This document shows, in pieces, positions 18,739 through 27,380 of a stretch of 64,000 nucleotides of DNA (positions are counted from its first letter, which is position 1; each line of letters begins with the position of its first letter). Under the pieces are notes generated by a model. The model did no database searches. It was not told where the DNA came from and saw only the letters and a list, made by a program, of their open reading frames with translations. Both the position numbers and the translations under genes were made by a program. This DNA is from Rhizobium tibeticum (GTDB taxonomy: Bacteria; Pseudomonadota; Alphaproteobacteria; Rhizobiales; Rhizobiaceae): the NCBI RefSeq assembly GCF_900110205.1, contig NZ_FOCV01000013.1, positions 122,499-186,498 of the forward strand, read 5' to 3'.

Positions 18739-19018
18739 GTGTCCCGCCTCGCGATCTTGAGAAAAGATTTCGCCTCGTTTTCCTGTGTAAGTAGTTGACT
18801 AATTCTGTGGGTTTTGTCAAATCCATACAGGTAAATAATTCCAAAGGACATCGTTCTACGATCTACTTTTAGGAATCGCGTACCGCTTATGGCTACATAA
18901 TGGAATTTTATACCACATCATCGTGATCGACTGGCAAAAATCTCTACGCCGGGAGTGATCTGCGGAATGGTACCGAACCTGGCCCAAGCGGCCTTTGAGA
19001 TCATGAGGGTTGAACAAA
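18739..19018. promoter_or_regulatory. Divergent promoter region between the transporter operon and its binding-protein gene
   Basis: About 280 AT-rich bases separate the divergent starts at 18738 and 19019. An inverted repeat TTGAC (18795-18799) / GTCAA (18816-18820) lies near the leftward start; on the minus strand it forms a TTGACA -35-like hexamer, though no convincing -10 follows at 17 bases. The sequence TCTACTTTTAG (18862-18872) resembles a motif at 7008-7020. The layout suggests both operons share one regulator; the site itself is only a candidate. Confidence 0.4.
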
Positions 19019-20623
19019 ATGTCACTATTCCCGGCACCCACACGCCGCAGCTTCCTCCTTGCCTCGGTCGCAATTGGCGTCACGGCAGCAGCTAGGCTTC
19101 CAGCCTTTGCTGCAGCAACGCGCGGAGGCACGGCAACGCTCCTGCTCTCGGCCGAGCCACCTGTCCTGACAACGATCGCCCACACGGCGTTCAATGCGGT
19201 TTACGTATCGCCGAAGACGACGGAAGGCCTCCTTACTTACGATTTCGAGCTGAACCCGCGTCCGTTGCTCGCCAAGCAATGGACCGTCAGTCCCGATGGT
19301 CTGACCTATACGTTCAAGCTGCGCGAGGGTGTGAAATGGCATGACGGGCAGCCCTTCACCTCCGCCGATGTCGCCTTCTCGATCAAGACCCTGAAGGAGG
19401 TGCACCCGCGTGGGCGCAACACCTTCCTCAATCTTGTCGACATCGAAACGCCCGACGCGCTGACGGCCATTCTGAAACTGTCAAAGCCGGCGCCCTATCT
19501 CATTACCGCTCTTGCCGCATCCGAAACACCGATCGTGCCGCGCCACGTCTATGAGGGTACCAAGGTTGGGGAGAACCCGGCCAACCTGGCGCCAATCGGC
19601 ACCGGCCCCTTCAAGTTCAAGGAATGGGTGCGCGGCAGCCACATCGTCTATGAACGCAACCCCGACTATTGGGATCAGCCCCGCCCCTATCTCGACCAGC
19701 TGATCGTCCGCTTCATTCCGGATGCAGCCGCCCGTTCGATCGCGATCGAGACCGGCGAAATCGACCTTGCACCGTCAACGCCCGTGCCGCTCAGCGATCT
19801 CGAGCGACTGAAGGGCGTCGAAGCGCTCGCCTTCGAGACCAACGGCTACCAATATGCGAATGGCGTCAGCCGCATCGAGTTCAATCTCGAGCGTCCTTTC
19901 TTCAAGGACGTACGAGTGCGCCGCGCCTTTGCCCATGTCATTGACCGCAACGTCATCCTGAACACCATCAACTATGGCTACGGCGCCGCTATCCCAGGCC
20001 CGATCAATCCACATCTGGCAAAATGGTATGTGCCCGATCTCAAGACCTATCCGATCGACCTGGCCGCGGCCGAGAAACTCCTGGATGAGGCCGGCTACCC
20101 CCGCGGCGTCGACGGCATACGCGCCCGCATCAATCTAGACTACGTGCCGAGCGGCGAGACCTATCCACGGGGATCCGAATACATCCGTCAGGCGCTTGCC
20201 AAGGTCGGCATCGACGCGACGGTCCGCAGTCAGGATTTTGCAACCTACACCAAGCGCATCTACACGGATCGCGACTTCGACTTCGCCTTCGAAGGCATGA
20301 GCAACCTCTTCGATCCGACGGTCGGCGTACAGCGCCTCTACTGGAGCAAGAACTTCAAGCCCGGCGTGCCATTCTCAAACGGAGCGGCCTACAGCAATCC
20401 GAAGGTCGATCAGCTGCTTGAAGCAGCTGCCGTCGAAGTCGATCCGGAAAAGCGCATCGCGCAGTGGCGCGAGATCCAGCAGATCCTCGTCGAGGACGTG
20501 CCGGCGATCGACATCGTCAGCCAGCCGGAACTGACGATCTATAACAAGCGCATTTCCGATCACACGGTTGGTGGCGAAGGCGTGGCCGGCAGCCTGGCCT
20601 ACGCCTACGTGGCCGCATCCTGA
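19019..20623 (+). CDS. ABC transporter solute-binding protein, family 5 (Dpp/Opp type), Tat-exported
   Basis: About 534 residues from the ATG at 19019 (GAGGG at 19005-19009); a TTG nine bases upstream is too close to that site. PTRRSFLLASVAIGV is a clear twin-arginine signal, cleaved probably after PAFA. The mature part matches family 5: EPPVLTTIAHTAFNA, KLREGVKWHDGQPFTS and GTGPFKFKEWVRGSH, and it is paralogous to the protein at 7177. It is divergent from and most likely the partner of the Dpp-type transporter at 14840-18738. It heads a rightward operon with the SfnG-, DszB- and DszC-like genes. Confidence 0.92.
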   Translation: MSLFPAPTRRSFLLASVAIGVTAAARLPAFAAATRGGTATLLLSAEPPVLTTIAHTAFNAVYVSPKTTEGLLTYDFELNPRPLLAKQWTVSPDGLTYTFKLREGVKWHDGQPFTSADVAFSIKTLKEVHPRGRNTFLNLVDIETPDALTAILKLSKPAPYLITALAASETPIVPRHVYEGTKVGENPANLAPIGTGPFKFKEWVRGSHIVYERNPDYWDQPRPYLDQLIVRFIPDAAARSIAIETGEIDLAPSTPVPLSDLERLKGVEALAFETNGYQYANGVSRIEFNLERPFFKDVRVRRAFAHVIDRNVILNTINYGYGAAIPGPINPHLAKWYVPDLKTYPIDLAAAEKLLDEAGYPRGVDGIRARINLDYVPSGETYPRGSEYIRQALAKVGIDATVRSQDFATYTKRIYTDRDFDFAFEGMSNLFDPTVGVQRLYWSKNFKPGVPFSNGAAYSNPKVDQLLEAAAVEVDPEKRIAQWREIQQILVEDVPAIDIVSQPELTIYNKRISDHTVGGEGVAGSLAYAYVAAS

Positions 20624-20656
20624 TTATTCAACGACCGACAAACGGGAGCACTATGC

Positions 20657-21835
20657 ATGTCCATTCAACATCGTCCCGGATCGATCGTTGGCCTGCCGAA
20701 ATTTGCGGCCCCGACCGACTTTGCCGAAAGCCCCTTGTCGCAGGCGCTCAAGCAGCCGCTCCTTCTCGGTCTCTTCCTGCCGATCCAGGCCGGCGGCTGG
20801 ACCCAATCGACGCTGGAAAGATCGACCGACTGGCGTTTCGACTACAACAAGGCTCTGACGCTGAGGGCCGAAGAACTCGGATTCGATCTCGTCTTTGCGC
20901 TGTCACAATGGCTGCCGAAGGGTGGCTATGGTGGCGTCTTCGACGGCCAGGCACTGGACAGCTTTGTATCGACGGCGGCATTGGCGGGCCTCACCAAGAA
21001 GATCATGCTGATTTCGACCATGCACGTGCTCTATGGCCCGTGGCATCCCTTGCATCTGGCAAAGTTCGGGGCAACGCTCGATCACATCACCGGCGGGCGC
21101 TGGGGCATCAACGTAGTGACCGGTCATCGCGCGGTCGAACATGAAATGTTCGGCTGGCCACGCATCGAACACGATAAGCGATATGAGCTCGCAGCCGAAT
21201 TCCTGGAAGTTGTACAGCGCCTGTGGAGCGACACGGAAAATTTCTCCTTCGAAGGAGAAAGCAGCTGGAAACTCGGCGGCGGCTTCGTGACCCCAAAGCC
21301 GAATTTCGGCCGCCCGATCCTCGTCAACGCCACTGGTTCTGATGCAGGGATTGCCTTTGCAGGCCGCTACTCGGATATCGTGTTCATCACCAGTTCGACG
21401 GGTGCCGACATCGACAGTGCCCTGCAATCGCTGCCGGCGCATACGAAGCGGGTCAAGGACGCCGCAATCGACGTCGGCCGCACGGTCCGCACGCTTCTCA
21501 ATCCAATGGTGATCTGCCGGCCGACAGAGAAGCAGGCCTGGGAGTTGGCCGACCGAATTGTTGCCCATGCCGATCATCGCTCACCACAGGGCTTCCAGTC
21601 GCTGAATTCGGACGCGCAGGCCTGGAAGGGGCGCGATCCCCAGGATCCCTACCGCGCCATCGGCGGCAACATCCGTGTCATCGGCTCGCCCGAACAGGTG
21701 GTCGATCAGTTCGTCAAGCTGAAGGAGGCTGGCGTCGACGGCCTGCAGCTCAGCTTCTTCGATTTCCGTGACGATCTCGAATTCTTCGGTTCGCACGTCC
21801 TTCCCCTGATGAAACAAGCTGGCCTGCGCCACTGA
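20657..21835 (+). CDS. LLM-class FMN-dependent monooxygenase, SfnG (dimethylsulfone monooxygenase)-like
   Basis: 392 residues; the ATG at 20657 is better placed for GGGAGC than the ATG at 20653. Motifs LGLFLPIQAGGWTQSTL, MHVLYGPWHPLHLAKFGATL and DHITGGRWGINVVTGHR resemble SfnG and related luciferase-like monooxygenases that split sulfones to sulfinates with FMNH2. That would supply a sulfinate to the DszB-like enzyme encoded 11 bases downstream. The substrate is inferred from context, and other LLM subfamilies cannot be excluded. Confidence 0.85.
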   Translation: MSIQHRPGSIVGLPKFAAPTDFAESPLSQALKQPLLLGLFLPIQAGGWTQSTLERSTDWRFDYNKALTLRAEELGFDLVFALSQWLPKGGYGGVFDGQALDSFVSTAALAGLTKKIMLISTMHVLYGPWHPLHLAKFGATLDHITGGRWGINVVTGHRAVEHEMFGWPRIEHDKRYELAAEFLEVVQRLWSDTENFSFEGESSWKLGGGFVTPKPNFGRPILVNATGSDAGIAFAGRYSDIVFITSSTGADIDSALQSLPAHTKRVKDAAIDVGRTVRTLLNPMVICRPTEKQAWELADRIVAHADHRSPQGFQSLNSDAQAWKGRDPQDPYRAIGGNIRVIGSPEQVVDQFVKLKEAGVDGLQLSFFDFRDDLEFFGSHVLPLMKQAGLRH

Positions 21836-21846
21836 GGAAAAGCGCC

Positions 21847-22884
21847 ATGACAAGCGATGCCATTTCAGAAATCTGGTACACGCGCTGCCCCGTGCCGACG
21901 CCTGTCGGCCTTGCCGCGCAGCTCGGCTATCTCGAGGAGAGTTTCCGCAAGGAAGGGGTGACGCTGAAGTCGATCATCGATTCACCCGACCGCAGCATCC
22001 GCCAGAGCCATTTCAACCACACGCTCGAATGGTCGTTCCGCCATGGCGGCAACGTGCCGCCGATCCGGGCCCGCTCGGAGGGACGCAAGACACGGCTCGT
22101 CGGCATCACCTGGACTGATGAGTTTCAGGCGATCATCACCCTGCCGGACACCGGCATAAAGACGACGAAGGATCTGAAGGGGCGTCGCTTCGGCATTGCC
22201 CGCCGCCCGCAAGGCATGGTCGATTTCATGCGCGCCACCGCATTGAAGGGCCTCGTTTCGGCGCTTTCGCTCGAAGACCTGGCACTTAGCGATGTCGAGA
22301 TCGTCGATATCGCGCTTGCCGATTCGGTGCTTTTGACACAGGAGGGCCCGTCGCTTTTCGGGTTGAAACGCCGGCAGGCATATGGCGAGGAAGTTGCCAC
22401 ACTACTCCGCGGCGACGTGGACGCCATCTACGTGAAGGGAACGGCGGGCATCAACGTCGCAAACCTCATCGGTGCCGTCCAGGTCGTCGAGTTCGGCTTT
22501 CACCCCGATGCGAAGATCCGCATCAATTCCGGTTCGCCGCGCGTACTGACGGTTGACGAACGCCTGGCCGACGAGCGGCCGGATCTCGTCGCCCGCCTGC
22601 TGGAATCGATTTTCAAGGCAAGCACATGGGCTGAAGCCCATCCGGAAGAGACAAGGCGCTTCGTTGCGCGGGAATCTGGCGCCAGCGAAGAGCAGGTGCT
22701 CGCCGCCAATGGCCCGGACATCCACAGGCATCTCGGCCTCGGGCTTCAGCCGGAGTTGGTCGACGCCATTGGTCACTACAAGGATTTCCTGCGAGATTTC
22801 GGCTTTCTCGAAGCCGACTTCAGCATCGCCGACTGGGTCGATCGCCGCCACATCGACGGCTTCGACCGGCGTGCTGTGGCCTGA
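21847..22884 (+). CDS. DszB-like sulfinate desulfinase (periplasmic-binding-protein fold, cytoplasmic)
   Basis: 345 residues after a GAGGAAAAGCG ribosome site. The fold resembles SsuA/NrtA binding proteins, but there is no signal peptide. YTRCPVPTP puts Cys14 where DszB has its nucleophile Cys27. HFNHTLEWSFR places His55 and Arg65 exactly ten residues apart, as DszB His60 and Arg70, and is followed by HGGNVPPI like DszB FGGEIPPL. DszB cleaves aryl sulfinates to sulfite and the phenol. Conservation of the triad supports a C-S bond-cleaving desulfinase; the substrate is unknown and need not be 2-hydroxybiphenyl sulfinate. It lies between SfnG-like and DszC-like genes. Confidence 0.82.
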   Translation: MTSDAISEIWYTRCPVPTPVGLAAQLGYLEESFRKEGVTLKSIIDSPDRSIRQSHFNHTLEWSFRHGGNVPPIRARSEGRKTRLVGITWTDEFQAIITLPDTGIKTTKDLKGRRFGIARRPQGMVDFMRATALKGLVSALSLEDLALSDVEIVDIALADSVLLTQEGPSLFGLKRRQAYGEEVATLLRGDVDAIYVKGTAGINVANLIGAVQVVEFGFHPDAKIRINSGSPRVLTVDERLADERPDLVARLLESIFKASTWAEAHPEETRRFVARESGASEEQVLAANGPDIHRHLGLGLQPELVDAIGHYKDFLRDFGFLEADFSIADWVDRRHIDGFDRRAVA

Positions 22885-22905
22885 ACCAAAAGGACACTTG
22901 ATACC

Positions 22906-24063
22906 ATGCTTTTGCAGCCGACCGATCCGGTGGACAAGGCGCGGCGGCTCGCCGTGGATTTTGCCGAGCGTGCCGCCCACTATGACGCGACGGGAGAGTT
23001 TCCCTTCGAAAACTTCACGCGTCTGTTCGAGACCGGATTGCTTGGCCTTGTGACCGCACGCGAGCACGGCGGCCATGGCGGTGGGCTTGCCGAGGCACAG
23101 GCAGTGGTAAGCGAGATCGCGCGCGGCGAACCCTCGACTGCGCTCGTTCTTGCGATGCACTACAACAGCCACTATAGCCTTCGCCGCTACGAAAAATGGC
23201 CTACCCATCTCGCCGAACGGGTTCTGTCGGCAAACCGGCTGGGCCCTGCCCTGATCAACGCCGCCCAGGCCGAGCCCGGCATTGGCTCTCCCGCTCACGG
23301 GGCATTGCCTGAAACGATCGCGCATCGTGAGGGCGACAGCTGGCGCATCACCGGCCACAAGAGCTACGTCACCGGCATCCCGGTTCTCAAATGGGTATCG
23401 CTGCTGGCGCTGACCGATGAGAAGGAGCCGCGGCTTGCTTCCTTCCTCGTCCCCACGGACAGTCCTGGCCTGCACATCTCAAAGACATGGAACGCCGCGG
23501 GGATGCACGCGACCGCCAGCGACGATATCATACTCGACAATGTCGTCGTGCCACTTCAGGATGTCATCGAAGCACAGCCCGCATCGGAGCCGCTGCGTCG
23601 CGAAGAGCACGCAACAGCCTTCTTCTTCTCGCTCATCGGCGCTGTCTACCATGGCGTGGCAGTTTCTGCGCGCGACCGCGTGCTCGCTTTTGCCGCCCAT
23701 CATAGGCCCGCAAGCCTCGGCTCACCGATCGCTACCGTGCCGCGGATCCAGGACGGACTGGGAGAGATCGAGGTTCGGCTTGCCACCAACGCCAGACTTT
23801 TGCGTTCGCTTGGCGAAGACGTCGATGCCGGTAGACCTGTTGGAATGGAGGGCATGAGCGTCCGCCACGTTGTCATCGACAATGCCGTTGCCATTACCAG
23901 CCTTGCCCTCGACCTTGCCGGAAACCCGGGCCTGAACCGTGATTTTCAGCTCGAGCGCCATCACCGCGACGCCATAACGGGGCGCTCGCACGCGCCGCAG
24001 AACCACATGATCAGAACGATCGCTGCCCGAAACGCTCTTGGCAGCATACCGCCGCACCCCTGA
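22906..24063 (+). CDS. DszC/SfnB-like flavoprotein (acyl-CoA dehydrogenase fold)
   Basis: 385 residues after AAAGGACAC. It has an N-terminal helical domain, a beta domain with ITGHKSYVTGIPVLKWVSLL and GLHISKTWNAAGMHATASDD, and a C-terminal helical domain. It is more divergent than the other three SfnB-like proteins in the window: its central motif is TWNAAGM rather than DWDGIGQRQ. It may oxygenate the sulfur atom before the SfnG-like enzyme acts, making the set analogous to DszC, DszA and DszB. A plain acyl-CoA dehydrogenase role cannot be ruled out. It ends 17 bases before the convergent FAD protein gene. Confidence 0.82.
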   Translation: MLLQPTDPVDKARRLAVDFAERAAHYDATGEFPFENFTRLFETGLLGLVTAREHGGHGGGLAEAQAVVSEIARGEPSTALVLAMHYNSHYSLRRYEKWPTHLAERVLSANRLGPALINAAQAEPGIGSPAHGALPETIAHREGDSWRITGHKSYVTGIPVLKWVSLLALTDEKEPRLASFLVPTDSPGLHISKTWNAAGMHATASDDIILDNVVVPLQDVIEAQPASEPLRREEHATAFFFSLIGAVYHGVAVSARDRVLAFAAHHRPASLGSPIATVPRIQDGLGEIEVRLATNARLLRSLGEDVDAGRPVGMEGMSVRHVVIDNAVAITSLALDLAGNPGLNRDFQLERHHRDAITGRSHAPQNHMIRTIAARNALGSIPPHP

Positions 24064-24080
24064 CATTGCATGCGGCCGAC

Positions 24081-25456
24081 TCAACCATCGCCCTGCCCGG
24101 TCGTGGCCCAAAGGCGCTCCGCGATCGCTTCTGCTACTTTGCGGGCCTGCACCCGCAGATCAGGTACGGCGGTGATTTCCCAGAACTGGCCGGCAGTCAG
24201 CGCGCCCACGGCGTAGAGGGAAGCGCCGTTTTCCGCGGATTCGGGATGCGCGACTGAGGATCGACTATGATGCCGAGCCCAAGGGGGTCGGCTACGATCA
24301 GACCCTGGTGCTGCATCGCGCGCAATAGAGGCGAATGCGCGATACCTGCCCGTTCCATGCCGGTGCAGTTCACGATCCAATCGCTCTGAATGGACCGGAC
24401 ATCGCGCCGCCCCCTGGCTCGATAGCAAAGCGTGAGCCGATCTCCATCTTCGACGTTGAGCAGGTAACCCGCGTGGAGCGCGATCTGCCCGCTTCTTGTT
24501 ATCTCCTCAAATCGCTCGAAGACATCAGGGGCGACCCGGTGTCGATGGATGTTCCACCACGGCAGAGCGTGGCGCAAAAACCGGCTTCGTTCGGACAGCG
24601 GCAACCGTTGCCAAAGCGTCTGAGTCTGCGGACGCAGGCCGTCCATGATGCTGCGCCAATCATCGGCAAGTCTGCTTTCCCGGCGCAGTGTCCTCATGAG
24701 TTCGCTCAATCTGGTCGGCAGCGTCGCAACATCGAGTTCTGCCGGCGGCTTCGGTGCACGCACGTGGCCAAGTGGTGCAAGACCGCGCCTCGAGATGACA
24801 TCGATATGACCCTTGAAGCCGTGAGCATGAAGAGCGAGAAGCTGATCGATCATCGTCAGCCCCGAACCGAGGATGCAGACGCTGTCTTCGGACGCCACGC
24901 GCCCGAGCCAGGACAACCGCCAGGGATTGTCGACGACATGACTGGCCCCAATCGCTGACAGTCCGGATAAGTCAATCGGCAGTTTGGCGCTTCCAACGCC
25001 AAGGCAAAGCACGATGTTGCGACCTGCGATCTCTTTGCCGTTGCCGAACAGAAAGCCGAGGGCCGCGTTGTAGCGCTCAAGGCACCCCGTCGCTTTTGCC
25101 TTGATGAAATCGACCCGGCAGCGCGGTTTCTTTCGAAGAAGCCCCGCCAGACTGTCGCGGATGTAAAGGCCGTAATCCTGGCGGGAGGCGAAATCGCGAG
25201 CACCCAAGGGCCGCTTGCGCTCGGCAAGCCAATCGACGAACGCCTCTGGTCGATCCGCAAACAGGCTCATACGTCCCGCCGGCACGTTGAGGCGGTGCAG
25301 ATAAAGCTCCGTCCGATAGGCAGTACCGCGCCCGAACCCCGGATCGTCGCCGACGACCGCGACGGAGGAGGAGGAGGCAGGCAACAGTTCGATGAGATTG
25401 CAGACGCTGGCAATTGCGGAAAATCCAGCGCCCACGATCACGACATCATAGACCAT
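24081..25456 (-). CDS. FAD/NAD(P)-binding protein (paralogue of 8858-10276), C-terminus frameshifted
   Basis: VYDVVIVGAGFSAIASVCNL is the FAD Rossmann motif, FGRGTAYRTELYLHRLNVPA the next conserved segment and VCILGSGLTMIDQLLALHAH the second dinucleotide site, as in the paralogue at 8858. The frame breaks near 24240: restoring one G (CCGCGG to CCGGCGG) gives NPAENGASLYAVGALTAGQF and the remaining tail to the stop at 24081. As written the frame ends at 24197. I use the ATG at 25456 just before the Rossmann motif; a TTG at 25582 with GGGAGG upstream would add 42 unmatched residues and is an alternative. Its role in the island is unknown. Confidence 0.82.
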
Positions 25457-25932
25457 CGCACACTGTTTTCCGGTTGAGCAGCTACCAGAACGCCGTGGCT
25501 CGTCACCGAGTTTCGTGATCGAGATCTTGTCTCCGGTTTGATCTCCAGTAGCCGCTTCGCCTGAGGACCGTGTGCGAACCAAAATCGCCTCCCTCTGTGA
25601 AAAAATAGAATAATCTATCTTCTCTATAAACTTAATAGCAATTAGATTTCACGAACGAAAGAAGGGATCCGGGCAACCGGTCGCATCGAAATACGAGATT
25701 GAACACAGGCTGAGAAGCAATCCATCCATGCGTGACCACCAAAATCATATCAGACACCGGACGCACATTCATTGAGTAGCACGACGCAGTTTTTCGGTTG
25801 TGCCGAAACCGCTTCACCAGTGAGGACACTGGACGCGCAGCACATCGGTTCTTGTCACTTTTGTTTTGGCGTGACCGCTCCCCGACTATCGCTCTGTTTG
25901 TTCAGTCCATCAGCGCGCAGGCAATTCGCATC

Positions 25933-27003
25933 ATGAGCGGCAACTCCGAATTTCTCTGGTACATTCCCAACGACGTCAAGCCTGGCCATCGTGGCGATTC
26001 GGCCGTCGAACATCACAACAGCTTGGATACCCTGACCGAACAGGCAAAGGCGCTGGAAGAACGCGGCTGGAAGGGGGCACTCATCGGGACCGGCTGGGGC
26101 CGACCCGATACCTTCACGGTCGCGACGTCACTTGCGGCGCGGACCACGACCTTTGAGCCGCTGATTGCGGTCCGCCCCGGTTATTGGCGACCAGCAAACT
26201 TCGCGTCGGCCGCGGCAACCCTCGATCACCTGACCGGCGGGCGCATTCGCGTTAACATCGTCTCTGGTCAGGACAATCTTTCTGCCTATGGCGACAGCGA
26301 AGGCGATCAGGCCCACCGCTACGCCCGGACGAAGGAGTTCATGCGGCTCGTGCGCAGGCTTTGGACCGAAGAGACCGTCACTTATGAGGGGCAGCACTTT
26401 CGAGTCAGTCAATCGAACGTCGCGCCACGCATAGAGATACGCGGCAAGCGTCGCCACCCTAAACTCTACTTTGGCGGTGCGTCGCAGGCAGCAGAGCGGG
26501 TGTCGGCCACTGAAGCCGACGTTCAGCTTTTCTGGGGGGAGCCGATTGACGGTGTCAGCGAACGGATCGAGCGCCTCAAGGGGCTCGGCAGGAGGCTCGA
26601 CCGCGACCTGCCGCCTCTCGAGTTCGGGTTGCGCATCACGACACTCGTGCGTGAGACCACGCAACAGGCCTGGGCCGACGCCGAAGCGAAGGTAGCCGAG
26701 ATGGCCAAGAACGCAGGTGCAGGTTGGAATGACCATCGACGATCGGTGGCCGTCGGACAGCAGCGATTGCTCGATCTGCATAAGCGCGGTGATGTCCTTG
26801 ACGACAACCTCTATACTGCCCCGGGCAAATACGGGGGCGGAGGCGCCGGCACCACATGGCTTGTGGGCTCTGCAGCAGACGTCGCGCGTTCACTGCGCAA
26901 GTACGAGGATCTGGGCGTGACGCATTTCGTCCTCTCCGATACACCATACCTCGCCGAAATCCGCCGGCAGGGTGACCAACTGCTTCCGCTGTTGCGCCGC
27001 TGA
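25933..27003 (+). CDS. LLM-class FMN-dependent monooxygenase (SsuD-like alkanesulfonate monooxygenase family)
   Basis: 356 residues from the ATG at 25933, where the family N-terminus MSGNSEFLWYIPNDVKPGHR begins; the open frame extends upstream to 25798 without similarity. RPGYWRPANFASAAATLDHL, GGRIRVNIVSGQDNL and a PKLYFGGASQAAERV segment fit the SsuD/LLM class. It likely uses FMNH2 to desulfonate or oxidise an organosulfur compound. It stands alone, divergent from the FAD protein gene at 24081-25456, with 476 bases between their starts. Confidence 0.87.
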   Translation: MSGNSEFLWYIPNDVKPGHRGDSAVEHHNSLDTLTEQAKALEERGWKGALIGTGWGRPDTFTVATSLAARTTTFEPLIAVRPGYWRPANFASAAATLDHLTGGRIRVNIVSGQDNLSAYGDSEGDQAHRYARTKEFMRLVRRLWTEETVTYEGQHFRVSQSNVAPRIEIRGKRRHPKLYFGGASQAAERVSATEADVQLFWGEPIDGVSERIERLKGLGRRLDRDLPPLEFGLRITTLVRETTQQAWADAEAKVAEMAKNAGAGWNDHRRSVAVGQQRLLDLHKRGDVLDDNLYTAPGKYGGGGAGTTWLVGSAADVARSLRKYEDLGVTHFVLSDTPYLAEIRRQGDQLLPLLRR

Positions 27004-27380
27004 GACACTGGCGCGAGGGCCGCACATGAAGCTGAGTAAGTCTTCGATCATAACCGTAGTCCTGCTTGGGATCAGTCCCGCCTTGATGATCGAGACCGCA
27101 TAGCCTCTTCGTCAGCGCTCGATCGTCGCAGACAGCGGCAAGAGCGTCATCCTCATTTCCAAGGCATGACCCTGAAAAGCGCGGCTTGTGATCGTTACCG
27201 GGCTAATGTCGACCGGGGCAAATTGTTACGTCTCTAGACTCGACCGGCGCTCGCATCATTGAAAGGCCGTTCCTGAGCTTCTCCCTTGAGGCCGATAGAG
27301 ACGGTTATCGATGAGGAAGTCGTCCGCCGCGATTTGGGAAGAGATGCGACAGTAGATTGCCGCATCCCAGGCTTTAAGCG
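27004..27380. other. Intergenic stretch, no supported gene
   Basis: 377 bases between convergent genes. A 25-codon frame at 27026-27103 (MKLSKSSIITVVLLGISPAL) looks like a signal sequence. After its TAG stop, codons continue in the same frame to a TGA at about 27169, so this may be the remnant of a lost small exported protein. No terminator with a T-run was found. An imperfect AGGCTT/AAGCCT repeat spans the stop of the hydrolase gene near 27370-27389. Confidence 0.4.

Noticed and set aside
21847..22884. Reading this gene as an SsuA/NrtA-type ABC binding protein
   Set aside because: No signal peptide, and the DszB Cys-His-Arg positions with exact His-Arg spacing fit a cytoplasmic desulfinase better. 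Not fully excluded.
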